8,515 nt of DNA from NCBI GenBank assembly GCA_016926455.1, contig JAFGOO010000010.1, forward strand, positions 1-8,515. Direction: 5' to 3'. This DNA comes from Methanosarcinaceae archaeon. Lineage in GTDB: Archaea; Halobacteriota; Methanosarcinia; Methanosarcinales; Methanosarcinaceae. Shown piece after piece: positions 6,635 through 8,515 of this stretch. Both the position numbers and the translations under genes were made by a program. How positions within the stretch are numbered: the first letter of the stretch is position 1; every line of letters starts with the position of its first letter. The notes under the pieces are model-generated. The model was not told where the DNA came from and did no database searches. It saw only the letters and a list, made by a program, of their open reading frames with translations.

Positions 6635-6834
6635 AATGCAGAACATCGAAACAGGCGGATACCTCAATACATTGGTAATCGGTTAAGATCTCCATTGGTC
6701 CATTAACCTTTTATGATTAACATTCGATTCAAGCGCTTAACTTTGATACACTCCAACTTTGACAATTTGCTCTTTTTTATGAATAGAGTCTCTTCGTTTT
6801 AACCCAAAATTTTTCATTTTTTATCAGAAAATCC

Positions 6835-6857
6835 TTTTTTTACTGTTTTTATTTTTT
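6835..6857 (+). terminator. T-tract cluster, possible archaeal termination site
   Basis: Three T runs (seven, five and six bases) within 23 bases suit the U-rich sites used by archaeal RNA polymerase. They lie over 300 bases past the acs stop, so they would act as back-up termination only. There is no associated stem. Confidence 0.25.
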
Positions 6858-7287
6858 CATAAAAAAAACATCGTAATTTAAGCCTTCTTTGCCTTAAAAT
6901 TGGGTAATTTGGAGCAAAATGGACCAATAGAATTAGAAGCTGTAGTAGAAAATATGATAAGACTATCAAATTCTCAGTCCCAAAAATGGATATAAACTAG
7001 AAAAAAAAGCATTATAATCATAAAAGTGATACTGTCAAATAAGTATGCGTGAATATTCACAAAACAAAACTCTTCGCAGTGACCCAGAAAATCTAATCTA
7101 ATATGAAAGTAACTGTGATATTCAAGAAGTCTGCGCTGAGTATCGATTTATTCATCCGTTAGTTCTAAGCTGTAGTAACGAAAACCACTTTACATTAAAC
7201 TCGTTCTGTGCCATGAAACCAGCAATTTGATGGCCTCTATTCGAAAGTACTGGATACTTGGAAAGAGTTAAGAATTATGAAATCAAC

Positions 7288-7295
7288 TTAATAAG
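7288..7295 (+). promoter_or_regulatory. weak TATA-like box before the oxidoreductase gene
   Basis: TTAATAAG is centred about 28 bases upstream of ATG 7320, which would give a nearly leaderless transcript. A G-rich stretch (GTGGGGT, 7305-7311) eight bases before the ATG could alternatively serve as a weak ribosome-binding site if initiation is further upstream. Confidence 0.3.
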
Positions 7296-7319
7296 TGGGA
7301 ATTAGTGGGGTATGGTTAG

Positions 7320-8486
7320 ATGAAGGATTATGACCTGATACTGATGGGTACAGGTTCTTCCATGAACTTTATTGGGCCGATGGTAGATGAAAATCCGGAT
7401 ATAAAAATTGCAATTATCGATAAGGATGAACCTGGGGGGATATGCCTTACAAGAGGATGTATACCATCCAAGTTATTACTTTATCCTGCAGAACTTATTA
7501 GGGAAATCGGAACCGCATGGAAATTTGGTATTGACGTGGAGATGAAAAAAATTGATTTTCAGAGTGTAATGGAAAGGATGAGAAACACCATATCAGAAGA
7601 GATTGGTCTGATACGTGAAGGACTTTACAACAATGAAAACCTAGATTATTATCCTGAAGTTGCAGAATTCGTTGCTCCTTATACATTGAAGATCGGAAAT
7701 GAGACCATCACATCAAAAATGATACTTCTCTGTACGGGTTCGAAGATCACGGTACCACCTGTGAAGGGATTAGACGATGTGAACTATCTTACAAGCGATA
7801 CAGTACTTAAGATGACAGAGCTTCCGGAAAGTCTTGCCATCATAGGTGGCGGTTACATAGCAGCAGAATACGGGCATTTTTTTTCTGCAATGGGGAGCAA
7901 GGTAACGATCATCGGAAGGAATCCACAGTTCATTCCTGAAGAAGAGGCAGAGGTTTCAGCACTGGCAAAGAGAGTTATGTCAGAACACATGGATTTGATC
8001 ACCGATCATGAAGTCACTGAAGTGCAGATGATTGGAGATGGAAAGAAAAGGTTAACTGCAAAGGATAGAAGTAGTGGTAAAGAGATCATTATGTTTGCGG
8101 AGGAGATTCTTGTTGCTACAGGAAGGGGACCAAATACAGACATATTGCATCCTGAAAAGGGAGGGATAGAAACTGATAGCATAGGATGGATTGTTGTAAA
8201 TGAATGTCTTGAAACCTCACAGCCAGGCATCTGGGCATTTGGGGATGCCACTGGGAAACATCTTTTTAAACATGTGGCGAATTATGAAGCGATTGTCGTT
8301 TATTATAATGCGGTTTTAAAGAAAAATATAAAGGTTGACTACCATGCAGTACCGAATGCATTATTTTCATACCCTGAAATAGCTAGTGTGGGGCTTAGAG
8401 AAAAGGAAGCCATTGAAAAATATGGAGAGGACAGTGCGACAAGAAGCTATAACATGAATTGCGGAAACGCTACCTCTTCCATTTGA
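7320..8486 (+). CDS. dihydrolipoamide dehydrogenase-like pyridine-nucleotide disulfide oxidoreductase, C-terminally truncated
   Basis: A flavoprotein of the class I disulfide reductase family. It shows the N-terminal FAD fold (DLILMGTGSS, 5-14), the redox-active CX4C pair Cys42/Cys47 in GGICLTRGCIPSK, the NAD(P)-binding GGGYIAAEYGHF (176-187), ATGRGPNTD (266-274) and the second FAD motif GIWAFGDATG (303-312). The strand-2 end reads IIGRNPQ, where NADH enzymes usually have an acidic residue, so NADPH preference is possible. Typical members have about 450-470 residues; this frame has 388. Family-like sequence runs through VPNALFSYPEIASVGLREKE to about residue 372 (base 8435), then becomes unrelated and stops at 8484-8486. 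Most of the dimer-interface domain and the catalytic HPxxxE region are missing, and no other plus frame restores them. It is therefore probably a disrupted gene, or the window spans an insertion or assembly junction. The substrate is unknown; lipoamide is only the family name. Confidence 0.82.
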   Translation: MKDYDLILMGTGSSMNFIGPMVDENPDIKIAIIDKDEPGGICLTRGCIPSKLLLYPAELIREIGTAWKFGIDVEMKKIDFQSVMERMRNTISEEIGLIREGLYNNENLDYYPEVAEFVAPYTLKIGNETITSKMILLCTGSKITVPPVKGLDDVNYLTSDTVLKMTELPESLAIIGGGYIAAEYGHFFSAMGSKVTIIGRNPQFIPEEEAEVSALAKRVMSEHMDLITDHEVTEVQMIGDGKKRLTAKDRSSGKEIIMFAEEILVATGRGPNTDILHPEKGGIETDSIGWIVVNECLETSQPGIWAFGDATGKHLFKHVANYEAIVVYYNAVLKKNIKVDYHAVPNALFSYPEIASVGLREKEAIEKYGEDSATRSYNMNCGNATSSI

Positions 8487-8515
8487 GGTAATCCTACTAT
8501 GACATGCGCTGATGG
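8436..8515. other. non-homologous tail, possible insertion-element or rearrangement junction
   Basis: From 8436 the sequence no longer continues the oxidoreductase in any plus frame. On the minus strand a frame is open from the window end to a stop at 8447-8449, reading PSAHVIVGLPQMEEVAFPQFML, which could be the C-terminus of an incoming gene such as a transposase. A 6-bp inverted repeat, TACCTC (8471-8476) and GAGGTA (8485-8490), lies inside. The stretch is too short to identify. Confidence 0.3.

Larger units (their letters stand above)
6515..7319. other. 805-base AT-rich intergenic region without a convincing gene
   Basis: After the hairpin region there is a short inverted repeat (GGTTAA 6681-6686 with TTAACC 6703-6708), then T-tracts at 6835-6841, 6846-6850 and 6852-6857 and an A8 run at 6861-6868, which could act as additional termination sites. 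From about 6880 the sequence is less extreme in composition and has protein-like but start-less open stretches: 6900-6995 (ending QSQKWI), 7102-7230 and 7229-7291 (ending LRIMKST). These may be remnants of a decayed gene or mobile element; none matches a family I recognise. No tRNA, rRNA or CRISPR repeat was seen. Confidence 0.6.

Noticed and set aside
6296..6667. 123-codon minus-strand frame over the acs 3' end and hairpin region
   Set aside because: More than half is antisense to the conserved acs C-terminus; its GYPQ/GHPQ similarity comes from the repeated hairpin arms.
7103..7162. 19-codon ORF MKVTVIFKKSALSIDLFIR
   Set aside because: It is short, lacks a Shine-Dalgarno and lies in a region where several start-less frames look equally protein-like.

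Overview
This 8.5 kb window is archaeal, most likely from a methanogen or methane-oxidising relative of the Methanosarcinales/ANME-2 type. The evidence is protein-level: a radical SAM enzyme with a C-terminal helix-hairpin-helix of the archaeal COG1031 type, an archaeal-style NDP-sugar pyrophosphorylase with a left-handed beta-helix, an AMP-forming acetyl-CoA synthetase, and a dihydrolipoamide-dehydrogenase-like flavoprotein with archaeal-looking sequence. Intergenic DNA is very AT-rich, and several upstream regions carry TATA-like boxes at archaeal spacing rather than bacterial -35/-10 pairs. The lineage is an inference from sequence style and was not tested by any search.

Layout: (1) 101-1783 (+), a radical SAM protein with an N-terminal cobalamin-binding-like domain; the first ~48 bases may be the tail of an upstream gene. 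(2) 1806-4042 (-), a convergent two-gene unit read from 4042 towards 1806: a sugar-phosphate nucleotidylyltransferase followed 29 bases later by a polytopic membrane protein of the UPF0104/LPG-synthase-TM (flippase-like) family. Together they suggest activated-sugar supply plus a membrane step in surface-glycan or lipid-linked glycan synthesis. (3) 4043-4564, a 522-base divergent intergenic region with a long imperfect hairpin (about 4147-4250) preceded at the right distance by a TATA-like box, a second TATA-like box and shorter inverted repeats. (4) 4565-6514 (+), acetyl-CoA synthetase with a complete active site. (5) 6515-7319, an 805-base AT-rich gap with a terminator-like hairpin that overlaps a second, mutually exclusive hairpin, then T-tracts and possible decayed coding sequence. 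(6) 7320-8486 (+), a class I pyridine-nucleotide disulfide oxidoreductase that leaves its family alignment abruptly near 8435 and lacks most of the dimerisation domain, suggesting an insertion, rearrangement or assembly junction near the window end.

Functionally the window is mostly housekeeping: acetate activation, sugar-nucleotide and envelope metabolism, and redox chemistry. The most promising undescribed items are the candidate structured RNA at 4147-4250, the paired alternative hairpins after acs, the broken 3' end of the oxidoreductase gene, and the radical SAM enzyme with its unusual cysteine spacing.
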